DNA of 64,000 nt, taken from Ophiodon elongatus (lineage: Eukaryota > Chordata > Actinopteri > Perciformes > Hexagrammidae). The position numbers were made by a program, and so were the translations under genes. The stretch lies in contig JACSYO010001691.1 of NCBI GenBank assembly GCA_016806645.1, positions 40,001 to 104,000 on the forward strand. Reading direction: 5' to 3'. The notes under the pieces are model-generated. The model did no database searches and was not told the origin of the DNA. It was given only the letters and a program-made list of their open reading frames with translations. Positions 45,090 through 57,695 of the stretch are shown here, in pieces. Every line of letters starts with the position of its first letter. Position 1 is the first letter of the stretch.

Positions 45090-45749
45090 TGTTAATGTTC
45101 AAAATCTTTGGGCGGACTTGGAAGAGAATATCTGGATTCAGGAAGTTATAATAAAAATCAATTTAATAAAAGTTGGGAATACAGTGCATAATTCTCAGCT
45201 GAGTGAGCAATTCTCAGCTGAGGGTTCATAAGCCAACCGCGGTCCACAGACACTCAACAGAAGCCTGAAGAGAGTTACTGTCTGCGCGTATTGACCTAAG
45301 AGAGCCTCGAACTGACCAGTACATTTGATAAAATAGTCCAGTAAAAATGTGCATCGTCGCCTCTCATTGGCTCAGTTTTGTAGCGTGGATTTGGTTAAAG
45401 TTTTATGGTAGTATAATCAGCATTCGGATTGGTTGGTTGGTGCATCGCCTCCTCCAGGCTTACCGGCACTTCAAGTCATCTCTCCACGCTCTCGTAAAGT
45501 TGAGTTGTTTTATTGCCCTTTGTGTTGATCTTGGAGACTTCAGTGTCTTCATCCTCCTCTCCCTATCTCATTCCATGCATACCTGAACTAAGTCTAAGTA
45601 AGAAACTCAATGTGGCTTTCTGCTATGTTACACATACTCCTTGCCATAAGGCTCGCTATTCCTTATTAATTATCCTTTTTAAGTATCGTAATTTATACAT
45701 AGACATTCCTTATTTACAAGTGTAAGTCATATATTATTATAACCTAAAA
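45090..45749 (-). repeat. Retroviral LTR (left)
   Basis: Same sequence as the solo LTR at 50604-51266, with scattered substitutions. It starts TGTTAATGTTC and ends CCTAAAA, where the solo copy has CCTAACA. Confidence 0.88.
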
Positions 45750-46579
45750 GTCCCTCCTTTTACACTATTTCTTTGTGTAAACATCTTTGTAATACATTCT
45801 TTATTGTAACAGTATATGTGTGCCTATCAAGGTGAGTGTGTGTGAGTCCCAATGTCCTTCTCCTCTCTCCATCCTCCGTCCGTCTCCTGCTGTAAACTTC
45901 GCAGGGCCTCACCTCTCCTCTTGTCATCTCCCCCTTCTCCCTCTCGACCCCTCCCCTTCATGCCCCTGGCCTCAGCTGCCTCCAGTCTTTGGTTGCCTTG
46001 GAAACACTACTCAGAACATACAGGTTCAAACACATCATCTTTATCATCTTAATTATCAACAAAATAGACTTCTGCCTTTAATTTACCTTTATTGTATTTG
46101 CTTTATATTACCTTCGCTGTATGTGAGGTGTATGTTTGTGTTTCCCGCTAGACACACCTTTGCCAGCCTACTCAGTGTTTGTTATATTTTAAAAATCTGT
46201 ATTTAAATCAATGGAAATCATCAACACTGGGATCATTAAGGTCATATGATATTTCATACATTTTACCTGTTCTGGAGTGTGCGAGGCCTATTAGACTGGG
46301 GCAGGAGCATGATGGAGGTCGGTGGAGAAGAGACAAGAGCGGTGCAAATTTGTGTGGCTTAAGTGGTTGGATATGAGGACGGAGAGGTTTTCTGGACCAG
46401 GCTCTGGCTGTGGTTGAAATATCTGACTCAGAAAAATTCACAGTTAATACAGGTTATACTTTTTTTTCTTTCATTTTCACATTTCTTTATAATGTAAACA
46501 TCTCCTTAATACTGTTTCGCAGTGTAACCATTTATATGATCATCTCAAAATTCTACGCCTCTCTGGGTCTTCCATTTTA

Positions 46580-47407
46580 CTAAGAATTTTCTTCCTGATT
46601 AGCCAAATCTTCAGAGTTTTGTTGTACTGTTTTAGCCGGCGGATCTGCCGGTTGACAATGTGTCAAATGGTGCCACTTGGTTTTGGTGTGGCCTCTTACC
46701 TGGAGGGCGTGTGAGGTCTTTGCAACGACCTCAAACGGCCCTATCCACCTGGGCTCAGTCCACTTTCTCTTGTGGACTTTTAATCTTACCCAGTCACCTG
46801 GCTCGGCTGATGGCACGTTCTCATCAGCTGGCACCTGGTGGGCTCTGGCAATCTGTTTGGAGAAAACTCCAATTTGGTCAGACAATTTCCCAAAATATTC
46901 TTCCTCTTCTACTTGGAATATATCTAACACTGGACTTTCTCCTAGCTCTCTTTCTGGACTAGGCATCAGTCTTCCTGTCAATAATTCATGCGGAGAGAGA
47001 AATGTTCTCCCTCCTTTTGAGGATCTCATCAACATTAGTGCTAGTGGTAGTGCATCCACCCATTTCAACTTAGTGCCGTGGCATATTTTAGCTATTTTAG
47101 ATTTAATCGTTTGATTAGCTCTCTCTACTATACCCTATGATTGTGGGTGATAGACTGCTCCATATGAATGTGTGATACCTAAATATCTCTCAACTTCCTG
47201 TAGGTGTTTGTTTGCAAAGTGTGTGCCATGGTCAGATCTGATTCTCCTTGGTACACCATATCTTGGTATCAGTTCATTCTTCAGCCATTTTACAACTGTC
47301 TTTGCATCTTCTTTCCTGCAGGGGATTGCTTCAACCCATCGGGTGTATCTGTCGATCATCACGAGTAGATATCTGAATTTCTCAGGGCTGCTAGGTGTCT
47401 TGTGCAA
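46580..47407 (-). pseudogene. Retroviral integrase, broken in two frames
   Basis: The upstream piece (47407-47135) has the integrase core signature LVMIDRYTRWVEA and IRSDHGTHFANK. After a stop near 47132 the next piece (47068-46580) carries a C-terminal domain of the gamma/epsilonretrovirus type (GDWVRLKVHKRKW, GPFEVV, WHHLTHCQPA). The catalytic Asp pair region is present, but the frame is interrupted. Confidence 0.85.
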
Positions 47408-47910
47408 CCTGTGTGGCCTTTTCGAAGTGATTCAAATTTGGTCTGTAGCACATCAGTGATCTTCTCCCTCCCTCCTTTTTCTGAAACAATATTGCGGATA
47501 TCATCCCATTTGATTCAGAAACATCAAGGTGGAAGGGTTTGGTGTAGTCAGGTGTGGAGAGCTTCGACGCTTGGCCAACCTCCTATTTAATCATTGTGAA
47601 AGCCATTCCTGCTTCTACTGTCCAGGTGAGGGTAGCCTTCAGATTGCGGTTCCCTGCTTCCGCAAGCATCTCTCTCAGGGGTCTTGTGAGAGAGGTATAG
47701 TCAGGAATGTAATGGCGGCTTAATAGGGGGGCTGGCCTCCTGGGGTTTCAATGGGTCTCCTTGTGTTCTTGCGACCTCATCCTCTTTCTTTCTTTCTTCC
47801 TGCCACCTTCGGTAGCTGTCCTCATATTCCTGTTCCCTGGTCTGTTCCTTTATTTTAGACAGGGCCTTCTCCAGCTGTGCGATTTTGTTATATAAGAGTG
47901 GGACTGCTCG

Positions 47911-48534
47911 TTATTCTAGGGTGGGGGAATCAAATTCTACTTCTACTGTGCCTCCTTTTATCTCTACTATCGGCGCCATGGTGTGTGGAGCCTCTCCTCT
48001 GAATGGGTTGTGTGAGTCATGGTTGTACGGGGGAGAGCATTCAAGTAGGGCGGGGTAGATGAGAGGGGTGGGAACTGGGGCTGATGGTAGGGGTGCAGAG
48101 GCTGCTTCTGTTGGCAGTAGCTGCTTTCCTCCATTAGGGGGCGCTTCTTCTTTTGGCGGGGCCGTCACTCCTGGGCACATCCGGGCGTTGCCTGCTTTGA
48201 TAAGTGCCATGCCATGCAGTAGCATTCTTGCCTCTACGATGGCTTTACTGGCTTTTTCGATGTCCGCTGAGGAGGATGTGAGCCGTCCTTTTCCTTTTTG
48301 CTTTTCTCTTGCTATGCTGTTTCTCAGCTTGAGCACTCTCATTAGTGAAATCATCTGCTCTTTGGTGGGTCCCTCCTCGGTTGTTGCATCCAGTAATCCC
48401 TCATTGTGCCATTTCTGGATGTATTTCCTCAGTCTCTTGTCTGTTTTCTTTCTTTCTCCTGGGACTGTCATGTCCAGGGCGGCATAGCATGCTGCATCAA
48501 CCCATGTGGGTGGGGTCATGGCTGTGGTGGGCAT
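47911..48534 (-). pseudogene. Retroviral gag-like open frame
   Basis: A 207-aa frame located between the leader and the integrase remnant. It has a basic, helix-prone first half and a Pro-rich second half, fitting a gag N-terminal part. No capsid or zinc-knuckle motif is seen. Assignment rests on position. Confidence 0.55.
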
Positions 48535-48539
48535 CCTTG

Positions 48540-50100
48540 AGAGGATCAGGTGTTAACTTTGGTGCTATATGGGGAATGTAAATGTTGAAAAAAAAAAAAA
48601 ATAAATAAATAGTGTCTAACGTGCAGGTGTGGTGCCACTGTAAAAAATGCAGTTATGTTGGAAACAAAGTTATACACTGCAATTGAATGGTTATTTTCCC
48701 TTTATTTCCGTTCTTCTAGTTCTTCTACCTTCCTCTGGGGTCTTATACTATTTTGCTGTAATACCCTATTTTGGCCACTAGTCTTACTCTGTACTGTGTT
48801 GGTGACGTATGTGAGAGTAATCTAATTTCAGCTTATAAATGTTATATTCTTCCTTGTCTTATTATTAATTTTATTCCTATGGCTTTATTCTTATCCTTTC
48901 CCTACTGGTTTTATTCTCCCCTATCTGTGCTGTGTTGATGGTGTGTGTCAGCTGTGAGGAGAAGCAGTTGGATATCAGTCTTGTTGTTGTAATACCCAAC
49001 TTTAAACTCAGTGGTGGTAAATGTCCCTTCTGTTGTAATACCTAACTTTGAACTCAGTGGCGCTAATCGTCCCTTCTGTTGTAATACCTAACTTTGAACT
49101 CAGTGGCGCTAGAGGGTTATTCCCTGCAGTACTCTGTCTGCCCGCTGGGGTATTTCTGTAATGAGTCGTTCCTGCCTTTAGAGGCGCTATTTCCTATTTT
49201 GGGTGTAGCACTCCCTTCTATCTTTATGCTCTTCTTCGTTTTTTTTTTTTTTAAATCTTTCCCACGTCTCAGCGCTTCGTCTTCTCTACAACTTCACTCA
49301 GCCTCTTGCGAACTTACTCTCGCTCAGCTCCCTTTGCGAACTCTCGCTCACTCATTGTGTTTTTCAATCCTGAAATTGTCTGCGTGGATTCCAAAGAGGA
49401 TATAACTTGACCCGTCGATCTCGTAACGTTACTCGTCCCCAGTTAAACTCCTTCAGGATTTTATTGTCACCTGACTCAGCAGGCACAGTGACTTGCCGGC
49501 CCTGTCCTATCTTTACAGGGATCGTCTTAATATCGTTCGACCGTGTGACCGCGTGACCAAATATCGTTAGACCGTGTGACCAAATATCGTTCAACCGTGT
49601 GAGACCGCGTGACCAAATATCGTTCGACCGTGTGAGACCGTGTGACCAAATATAAATAATGTCAGCAAATATAAATAATGTCCGCATGGAGGCGGTCCCT
49701 CTTTTAATCAAAGATTTTAAATAATCAGCCTCCGCTGAGGACTTCTCTCACACTGGTTATTAATCGGCAGCGCCGACACCTCAAAACGAGGATTTCATTC
49801 AAACGTTATACACTTATCACCAACTTTTATTCTTTGAACAATGTCTTATCCTTATTTAATGTGTCGTGTTTTTACGCCAATAATTTCTCACCTCGTCAGA
49901 TCACCGTCGCTCCACTCACATCTAAATTGTCCTAGTCTACCTATACAGATTTTGGTTTGTAACAACAGGCTCTGCTTACCTTTTTTTAATGAGGCCTCAT
50001 GTGAGTAGGGAGAAGGCGGTCCTGCGAGGGCTCACCAGATGAAAATCCCCGGTCCTTTGTCCAATTCGTTATTCTCCGGTCCCAAGTCACCACAAAGACG
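48540..50100 (-). other. Provirus leader region with short tandem repeats
   Basis: Non-coding. It contains three copies of CTAACTTTGAACTCAGTGGC-type text (49000-49110) and about five of ACCGTGTGACCAAATATCGT (49536-49650). No splice or packaging signal can be assigned. Confidence 0.5.
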
Positions 50101-50269
50101 CACGTTCGGGGTCACCACTTGTTAATGTTCAAAATCTTTGGGCGGACATGGAAGAGAATATCTGGATTCAGGAAGTTATAATAAAAATCAATTTAATAAA
50201 AGTTGGTAATACATATCAAATTATGCAGAGTATAAAAAAGTTTTCCTATTTCATTTTTTATATTTTTAT

Positions 50270-50603
50270 GTCACGTTTTCTCCACTGGAAGGGAACCCGA
50301 GTGGGCACTTCATCAAGTTTTCTCCACTGGAAGGGAACCCTAGATGGCATTTCATCAAGTTTTCTCCACTGGAAAGGAACCCTTGAGGACATTTCATCAA
50401 GTTTTTCTCCACTGGAAGGGAACCCTCGATGGCATTTCATCAAGTTTTCTCCACTGGAAGGGGTCCCAAAGGGAAATTCATCAAGTTTTCTCCACTTGAA
50501 GGGAACCCTAGATGGCAGTTCATCAAGTTTTCTCCACTGGAAGGGAACCCGGGAGGGCACTTCATCACGTTTTCTCCACTGGAAAGGAACCCAAAGAGGG
50601 CAC
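50270..50603 (+). repeat. 42-bp satellite array E, left part
   Basis: Eight units between the truncated retroviral LTR and the solo LTR. The first and last units match those of array D, showing a segmental duplication. Confidence 0.93.
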
Positions 50604-51270
50604 TGTTAATGTTCAAAATCTTTGGGTGGACTTGGAAGAAAATATCTGGATTCAGGAAGTTATAATAAAAATCAATTTAATAAAAGTTGGGAATACAGTG
50701 CATAATTCTCAGCTGAGTGAGCAATTGTCAGCTGAGGGTTCATAGGTCAACCGTGGTCCACAGACACTCAACAGAAGCCTGAAGAGAGTTACTGTCTGCG
50801 CATATTGACCTAAGAGAGCCTTGAACTGACCAGTACATTTGATAATATAGTCCAGTAAAAATGTGCATCGTCGCCTCTCATTGGCTCAGTTTTGTAGCGT
50901 GGATTTGGTTAAAGTTTTATGGTAGTATAATCAGCATTCAGATTGGTTGGTTGGTGCATTGCCTCCTCCAGGCTTACCGGCACTTAAAGTCATCTCTCAA
51001 CCCTCTTGTAAAGTTGAGTTGTTTTATTGCCCTTTGTGTTGATCTTGGAGACTTCAGTGTCTTCATCTCCCTCTCCCTATATCATTCCATGCATACCTGA
51101 ACTAAGTCTAAGTCAGAAACTCAATGTGGCTTTCTGTTATGTTACGCATACTCCTTGCCATAAGGTTCGCTATTCCTTATTAATTATCCTTTTTAAGTAT
51201 CGTAATTTATACATAGACATTCCTCATTTACAAGTGTAAGTTATATTATATTATTACAACCTAACAGCAT
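50600..51270 (-). mobile_element. Solo retroviral LTR
   Basis: A 663-bp LTR at 50604-51266, TGTTAATG...CCTAACA, flanked by GCAC (50600-50603) and GCAT (51267-51270), a probable 4-bp target duplication in the satellite. Confidence 0.88.
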
Positions 51271-52870
51271 TTCAGCAAGTTTTCTCCCCTGAAAGGGAAT
51301 CCTATAGGGCATTTCATCAAGTTTTCTCCACTGGATGGGAACCTCAAATGGCATTTCATTCATCTTTATCCACTAGAAGGGAATCCTAGATGGCTTATCA
51401 TCAAGTTTTCTCCCCTGGAAGGGAAACCTAGATGGCATTTCATCAAGTTTTCTCCACTTGAAGGGAACCCTAGATGGCATTTCATCAAGTTTTTTCCACT
51501 TGAAGGGAACCCTAGATGGCATATGATCAAGTTTTTTCCCCTGGAAGGGAACCCGAGAGTGTACTACATCACGTTTTCTCTACTGGAAAGGAACCCTAGA
51601 TGGCACCTCATCAAGTTGTCATCACTTGAAAGGAACCCAAGAGGGGACTTTATCAAGTTTTCTCCACTTGAATGTATTCCTAGATAGCATTTCATCAAGT
51701 TTTATCCACTGGAACGGAATCCTAGATGGCACTTCATCAAGTTTTCTCCACTGGAAAGGAACCTGAGAGGGCACTTCATCAAGTTTTCTCCACTTCAAGG
51801 GATTCCTAGATATTATTTCATCAAGTTTTCTCCACTGGAAGGGAACCCGACAGGGCACTTCATCAAGTTTTCTCCACTGAAAGGGAACCCTAGATTGTAT
51901 TTCATCACATTTTCTCCACTGGAAGGGAACCCTAGATGGCATTTCATCTAGTTTTCTCCACTGGAAGGGAACCCTAGCAGGCTCTCCTAATCAAGTTTTC
52001 TCCACTTGAAGGGAACCCTATATGGCATATGATCAAGTTTTTTCCTCTGGAAGGGAACCCTAGATGGCAGTACATCACGTTTTCTCCCTTGAAAGGGAAC
52101 AAGCGATGGCATTTCATTACATTTTCTCCACTAGACGCGAACCTTAGATGGCATTTCATCACATTGTCTCCACTGGGAGGGAACCCTAGATGGCATTACA
52201 TCAAGTTTTCTCCACTGGAAGGGAACTTGAGAGGGCACTCCATCAAGTTTTCTCCACTTAAAGGGAACCCAAGATGGCACCTCATCAAGTTTTCTCCACT
52301 TAAAGGGAACCCGAGAGGGCACTTCATCAAGTTTTCTCCACTGGAAGGGAACCCATAAGGGCACTTCATCAAGTTTTCCACACTGGATGGGAACCTTAAA
52401 TGACATTTCATCAAGTTGTCTCCCTTGAAAGGGATCCCGCGATGGCATTTCATCACGTTTTCTCCACTGGAAACGAAACCTAGATGCCATTTCATCACAT
52501 TTACTCCACAGGGTGGGACCCCTAGATGCCATTTCATCACATTTACTCCACAGGGTGGGACCCCTAAATGGCATTTCATCCTAGAGGGCATTTCATTAAG
52601 TTTTATACACTGGAAGGTTACCCGAGAGGGCACTTCATCACATTTTTTCCACTGAAAAGGAATCCTAGAGGCATTTCCTCAAGTTTTCTCCACTGGATGA
52701 GAACCCTAAATGGCATTTCATCAAGTTTTCTCCACTGGAAGGGAATCCTATATGGGATTTCATCAAGTTTTCTCCACTGGAAGGGAACCCTAGATGGCAT
52801 TTCATCAAGTTTTCTCCACTGGAACGGAACCCGAGAGTGTACTTCATCACGTTTTTGCCACTAGAATGGA
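51267..52870 (+). repeat. 42-bp satellite array E, right part
   Basis: About 38 units, more diverged than array C. Variants include TTTACTCCACAGGGTGGGAC (52500-52565, duplicated). This is the longest array of the window. Confidence 0.93.
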
Positions 52871-53200
52871 ATTCTCTAAAATAATAAAAATGAAATGCTT
52901 ATGGGAAGTATTGGGAGTTGGAGGAAAAATATTCAAAACATTCAAATAAAACAATGAATGGGATTAACTGGTGAATGGGCACGAGTGGAATCATCTAAAT
53001 GTGTTTAGTGTCTTCAGATGTCATGCAACCTTTTGACAATCAGAATAAATTAACTTTATTGTTCAAAGAGAAAACAGGATTGTTAATTATTCTGATATTT
53101 CTGACTTTTCCGACGGCACATGAATGCAGCAAGATGTGCGTGTAAGTGCGTGCGTGTATGTGCATGCGTGTATGTGCGTGCGTGTATGTGGGTGAGGTGA

Positions 53201-53754
53201 ACGACAGTCACTTCTGCCCGCATGTTATTTTTCGGGTCTTCTGTATACGAGGCATTACGGTACGATTGTGTAAGAACTGACTTCAAAATAAGAGCAAAGT
53301 TCCGGTGAACGTGAGAGGACGTCACATTAATTCAATAAGTAATTCAATAAGTCTGTAAATACAGATACATTAATGAATTAAACCATTTCAAAATGAAAGC
53401 CCTAGAAAATCACATTTATGAGCGAATGTATCTCTAATTTCAGATTATATTTGAAAGGAAATGGTCCAAAATTACTTTAACTTCCGATTAAGAGTAAGAC
53501 ACCTCAAAGTGTCAGGTGGTCTACTATTAATCTGAAATGAAATTATGTGGGAATAAAAAAAAGAGTTAGCGTTCATAAAATGTATACTTTTTCACTCATT
53601 CATTTAGTTTAATTCATTAATGTATCTATTTACAGACGAATTGACTATTACGTTCGCCGGAACTTCGCTCTTATTTTGAAGTCAGTTCTTACGCTCGTAC
53701 CGTAATGCCTCGTACACGCGCGCACTGAATAACACGGTGCGGGCTGGGCTGCAG
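53201..53754. mobile_element. Foldback insertion upstream of cnbp copy 4
   Basis: The same inverted-arm structure as at 38971, with a shorter middle (outer arms GAGGCATTACGGTACGA and TCGTACCGTAATGCCTC). Confidence 0.7.
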
Positions 53755-53809
53755 TGAAGAACGCGTGTCGCCGAGGAGAGAAGACAGAACCGTTTTCTGG
53801 GGCTCTGAG
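53755..53809 (+). promoter_or_regulatory. cnbp: cnbp copy 4 non-coding exon 1
   Basis: Identical to copy 3 in this stretch. The donor is GGGGCTCTGAG|GTGAGTTTGA (53809/53810). Confidence 0.6.
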
Positions 53810-54429
53810 GTGAGTTTGAGCTCCGGACCGATCAATCCGCTTTATTCCTCTCGCCCCCGGAGAGGAGCGCACGGGAACATGTAGCACCGGGCCTGTCGAC
53901 CCCCTCCCCCACCCGGTCCCCTTTACGCACAGCGGGGGGGCCTGCAAAGCTGAGCCGGAGCAGGGTCCTTTCGCCACGAGGGGGGACATTAACGGATTTT
54001 ATTTTTATTAACTGGTTTATTTTGGTGTGCGGGAGGGAGACGTGTCGTAGGAGAGGCCTTCCAGGACCCACGTCGACTAAACTAGGAAGTAGACATTTCC
54101 TTCTTTTTAGGGTTTATTTTTAAAGACTATAAACTTCACTCCCTTTTCGTTGAGACTCCGAGGACACGTGGGGAGGACACGTGGGGAGGACGAGAGTGAA
54201 CGACGAAGTTGGTGGTAGACGTGTCGATGCTTGTTCGGAACACTCCCTTCAAGAAATACTTTGCAAAAACAGTTATTCTCGAAAACTGGAGCTCTGGGAA
54301 ATACAGAAAACACATGAGCACCTGAACGCATCAGACGTGTATAATGTCCTCTAGACGTCTACACAGAGGACATATTTAATAAAAACATATTCATGTAAAC
54401 CGTGTGAAGTGATCCACAGAGGAGACATT

Positions 54430-54472
<43 letters not shown>

Positions 54473-54475
54473 CAG
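54430..54475 (+). repeat. (CT)n tract at the copy 4 start-exon acceptor
   Basis: About 18 CT units before GTCCAG, longer than in copy 1 and pure. Confidence 0.93.
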
Positions 54476-54486
54476 TCGTTGCAGAG

Positions 54487-55243
54487 ATGAACAGGACTAT
54501 GGAGTGTTACAATTGTGGTGGCAATGGTCACATGGCGAGGGAATGTCAAAACGCTGGAGAGCAAAGACAAGTGAGAGGTCGCAGAGGAGGCAGAGGTGAG
54601 CCGGTATTACATTTTTATTTATTTTATTCTCTTGTAAATGGTTCAGCTGTTCCCCCAACAACAACAACAACAACAACAACACTAAGGTACGAGCCCCTGA
54701 GGTGCTGAAGTTCATGTACTTAGTTACTTTCTGCCTCTCAGCAGATGAATGAATGAATTTAGTTTCAGTACTTTGTGTTGAGTGATCTGGTTCAGTTAAC
54801 GCCTGCTTTAATCAAACACCAACTTTCTTTACTAACACTTCTTACTTACAGTTTCCTATTCCATAACTCACATGTTACAAACACTTAACTAACCCATGAC
54901 TAATACTTAACTACCACTTTACTAACCCTGACTACTACTGTACTAATACTTAACTACCAGGATGTAGATACGTTGCGATATTCATGCATGAAGCTGTTTA
55001 AAGTGATGTTAGAGGACCAGAGAGAAGCACCAAACTTTGAAACGTTGAACCAAACTGTGTCGTAATCGATGAATCGTCCCTGCAGCCTGTTATAACTGCG
55101 GCATGGAAGGTCACCTCGCCACAGACTGCCTCGATCCCAGGAAGGAGCCCAGGAATGAGCAGCGGAAATGCTACAAATGTGATAATGCCGGACACCTGGC
55201 CAGAGAATGCCCCAATGACTGTGAAAGGACTGATAATGGTGAG

Positions 55244-55302
<59 letters not shown>

Positions 55303-55724
55303 TGTGCATAGTGTCCAACAGGACTTACTTTCTCTACTAACACATCACTAACACTCACTAACACTTTACTCTTCCATGGCTAACATGTAACACACTTAAC
55401 TTACCCATTACTTACACTTAACTACCACCTAACTAATACTTCACTACCACTGTACTAATACTTAACTACCAGGATGTAGATGTAGACCAGAGAGAAGCAC
55501 GTTGAACCAAACTGTGTCGTAATCAATGAATCGTCCCTGCAGTCTGTTATAACTGCAACATGGGAGGTCACATCGCCAGAGACTGCAAGGAGCCCAGGAA
55601 GGAGCGAGAGCAGATGCGAGACCAGAAGCGAGACCAGAATTGCTACAAATGTGGGACTCCTGGACACTTCGCCAGAGACTGCACCGATACCAACGACTGC
55701 ACCGATGCCAACGGGCAGAATTGA
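54487..55724 (+). CDS. cnbp: CNBP-like zinc-knuckle protein, copy 4 (147 aa, 5 knuckles, truncated)
   Basis: Exons 54487-54595, 55086-55238 and 55543-55724. Five knuckles are present: CYNCGGNGHMAREC, CYNCGMEGHLATDC, CYKCDNAGHLAREC, CYNCNMGGHIARDC and CYKCGTPGHFARDC. Compared with copy 2, a deletion removed the HVQKSC knuckle and fused the exon to its donor, creating AAT TGA one base before GAG|GTAAGC, so translation ends as NGQN. The former last exon persists at 55936-56040 but has its own in-frame TGA (APE*). Because the stop is almost at the final junction, the transcript would probably escape nonsense-mediated decay. A short MRDQKRDQ insert is specific to this copy. It may be a functional short form or an early pseudogene. 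Confidence 0.75.
55239..55302 (+). repeat. (CA)n after the copy 4 exon 3 donor
   Basis: Starts GTGAGAACACAC, as in copy 1. Confidence 0.95.
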
Positions 55725-55935
55725 GGTAAGCTAACAGCTGCAGATAAAGTAATAGCTGCAGGTAATCTAATTCTACAGGTAAACAAATACATCAGGTAAA
55801 CTAACTGCAGTGGAGGTAAATGAAGCAAAGAAGTACAGTTTAGTTTATTTTGGAGCCGCTTCAGTGTGTTTTACTTGCTGGTTCTGCTGTGAAACCAGTG
55901 AAACTAGTGTTGGCTTTGCATATGTTTGCTGCAGG

Positions 55936-56040
55936 TGTGAGGAGATCGGCCATGTTGCGGGTGACTGCAGGAAGGCGCCGGAGTGAAACTGCTATACCTG
56001 TTGGAATTCGGGTCACCTGGCCAAGGAGTGCACCGCCTAG
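55936..56040 (+). pseudogene. Orphaned last exon of cnbp copy 4
   Basis: Acceptor TTTGCTGCAG, then CEEIGHVAGDC, APE, in-frame TGA where copy 3 has TCG, then a still recognisable knuckle with TGTTGG in place of TGTGGG (CWNSGHLAKEC) and TAG at 56038-56040. Confidence 0.85.
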
Positions 56041-57364
56041 CCACCTCATCTCTTCCCTCTTTCTCTTTATTAATTTCCTGTGATCCTCTTCTTCTCATTG
56101 GCCCAGAGGCCTGTCAGTCAGCCTCACAGCAGCCAATCGGAGCAGGCGGAGGAAGGAGAAGGGACGGACACTTAAAAAAAGAAAAAAAGATAACTTTCCT
56201 CTGCATTTTTAAAAGACAAAACTGAATTTGGGTTTTTATTTTGGTGGCAGTGTCATAATGTGCAAAGCGTTGTTGAAGAATCCTTTCTGCCTGGTTTATT
56301 GGCTGAGAGAGTAGAGTGAAAAGTTTAGCTCCTCCACTCATCAAGGAGGTGTGTGGTGGTGTTGGGGGATTTTATGGAGGGTGAAGAAGTGTTATAAGTT
56401 TCTTTTTTTCAACGAAGGAATTAACTTTATTTTCTTGTTCTGGTCAAAACCCAGTTTGTTTAAAGAAATGTGATTGGCCCTGCCTCCAGGAAACAGCCAA
56501 TCACCTCGCAGGTCTGGACCCGTTATTACCACACAGGGAAACGAATGAGCCAATCAGATCACAGCAGACAACAAAAGGAACGTTAATAATTCCTAATTTA
56601 AAGGTGCGTTTTGTTGCGTTTGGAACCAGACGGATCAACTCACCGATGAAGACAAAAACTAATATAAAAAAAACACAATTTTAAGTCTGGAGAGAATGTT
56701 TTCACAAGAAAATCCAAATGTTATTTTTGTATATCACTCAGAGCTACTGTAAAAATGTAATTTCTGTACTGCAGACTGTAAGTTAAACCTGACAATAAAA
56801 AACATGGAGGAAGAGGAAGATGATGGAGCAATCAATTTATTTCACAATTCAAGAAAAGTTCAGTTAGGATTTATTTAATACAACTGTAATTTACAGATGT
56901 TTCCTGAAAATAACTATTTTATGTTAGGAGGCTCATTTCTGTGGACCTTTTAACAAGACATTGTTCTTTATACACTACAGTTATTTATTCAAACATAAAA
57001 AGACAAGAATGAATCGGATTAAATTCTAGATTCAAAAGTTATAGATAAAATCAGGCTTGTTAAGAGTAATTTAGAGTAATTGAAAACTTTGATTTTAAGT
57101 TTAAAGTAAGACTCATGCCAAACTTTACAAATGTTTCCATAGTAATTGGGAACTCATTTGGGGAAAAGCAAAAGGACTGGTTCAGTTAAACACAGGTAAA
57201 TATTCATTAACTATGTATTATGAATAAAAATAAACAATTTAAATATATATTTGATTTATTATGAATAAAACTATATTCCACATGGAACTTCCAAAAACTA
57301 TCGACTTGACATATATCAAATTATGCAGAATATAAAAGAATGTTTTCCCATTTAATTTTTTTCA
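56041..57364 (+). other. Copy 4 3' UTR and unit spacer
   Basis: UTR as in the other copies, AATAAA at 56794-56799, then the AT-rich spacer. It retains segments shared with both copy 1 and copy 3 (TTAAAGGTGCGTTTTGTT). Confidence 0.75.
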
Positions 57365-57695
57365 ATCAAGTTTTCTCCACATGAAGGGAATCCTAGAGGG
57401 CATTTCATTAAGTTTTAATCACTGGAAGGGAATCCAGGATGGAATTTCATCAAGTTTTCTCCACTTGAAGGGAATCCTAGATTACATTTCATCAAGTTTT
57501 CTCCACTGGAAGGAAATCCGAGAGGGTATTTCATCAAGTTTTCTCCACTGGAAGGGAACCCTAGATGGCATTTTATCAAGTTTTCTCCACTTGAAGGGAA
57601 TCCTAGTTGGCATTTCATCAAGTTTTCTCCACTGGAAGGAAATCCGAGAGGGCATTTCATCAAGTTTCAGCCACTGGAAGGGAACCCTAGAGGGC
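57365..57695 (+). repeat. 42-bp satellite array F, left part
   Basis: Eight units, ending in AGAGGGC where the gypsy LTR begins. Confidence 0.93.

Larger units (their letters stand above)
45090..50212 (-). mobile_element. Endogenous retrovirus, internally deleted, minus strand
   Basis: The left LTR (3' LTR of the minus-strand provirus) spans 45090-45749 and starts TGTTAATG. It is followed by a polypyrimidine stretch (45751-45761) that is the polypurine tract on the coding strand. At the other end, CACGTTCGGGGTCACCA (50101-50117) is a primer binding site 2 nt from the second LTR, which is truncated after 93 bp (50120-50212). Inside, in minus-strand order, are a gag-like frame (48534-47911) and integrase pieces (47407-47135 and 47068-46580). 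Protease, reverse transcriptase and RNase H are missing, and no intact env is visible. The element is defective. Confidence 0.85.

Noticed and set aside
46208..46441. Retroviral env fragment on the minus strand
   Set aside because: Its position would fit, but no signal peptide, cleavage site or transmembrane segment is visible.
48059..48487. Plus-strand 142-aa frame over the gag region
   Set aside because: It is the antisense shadow of the gag-like frame; all other element signals are on the minus strand.
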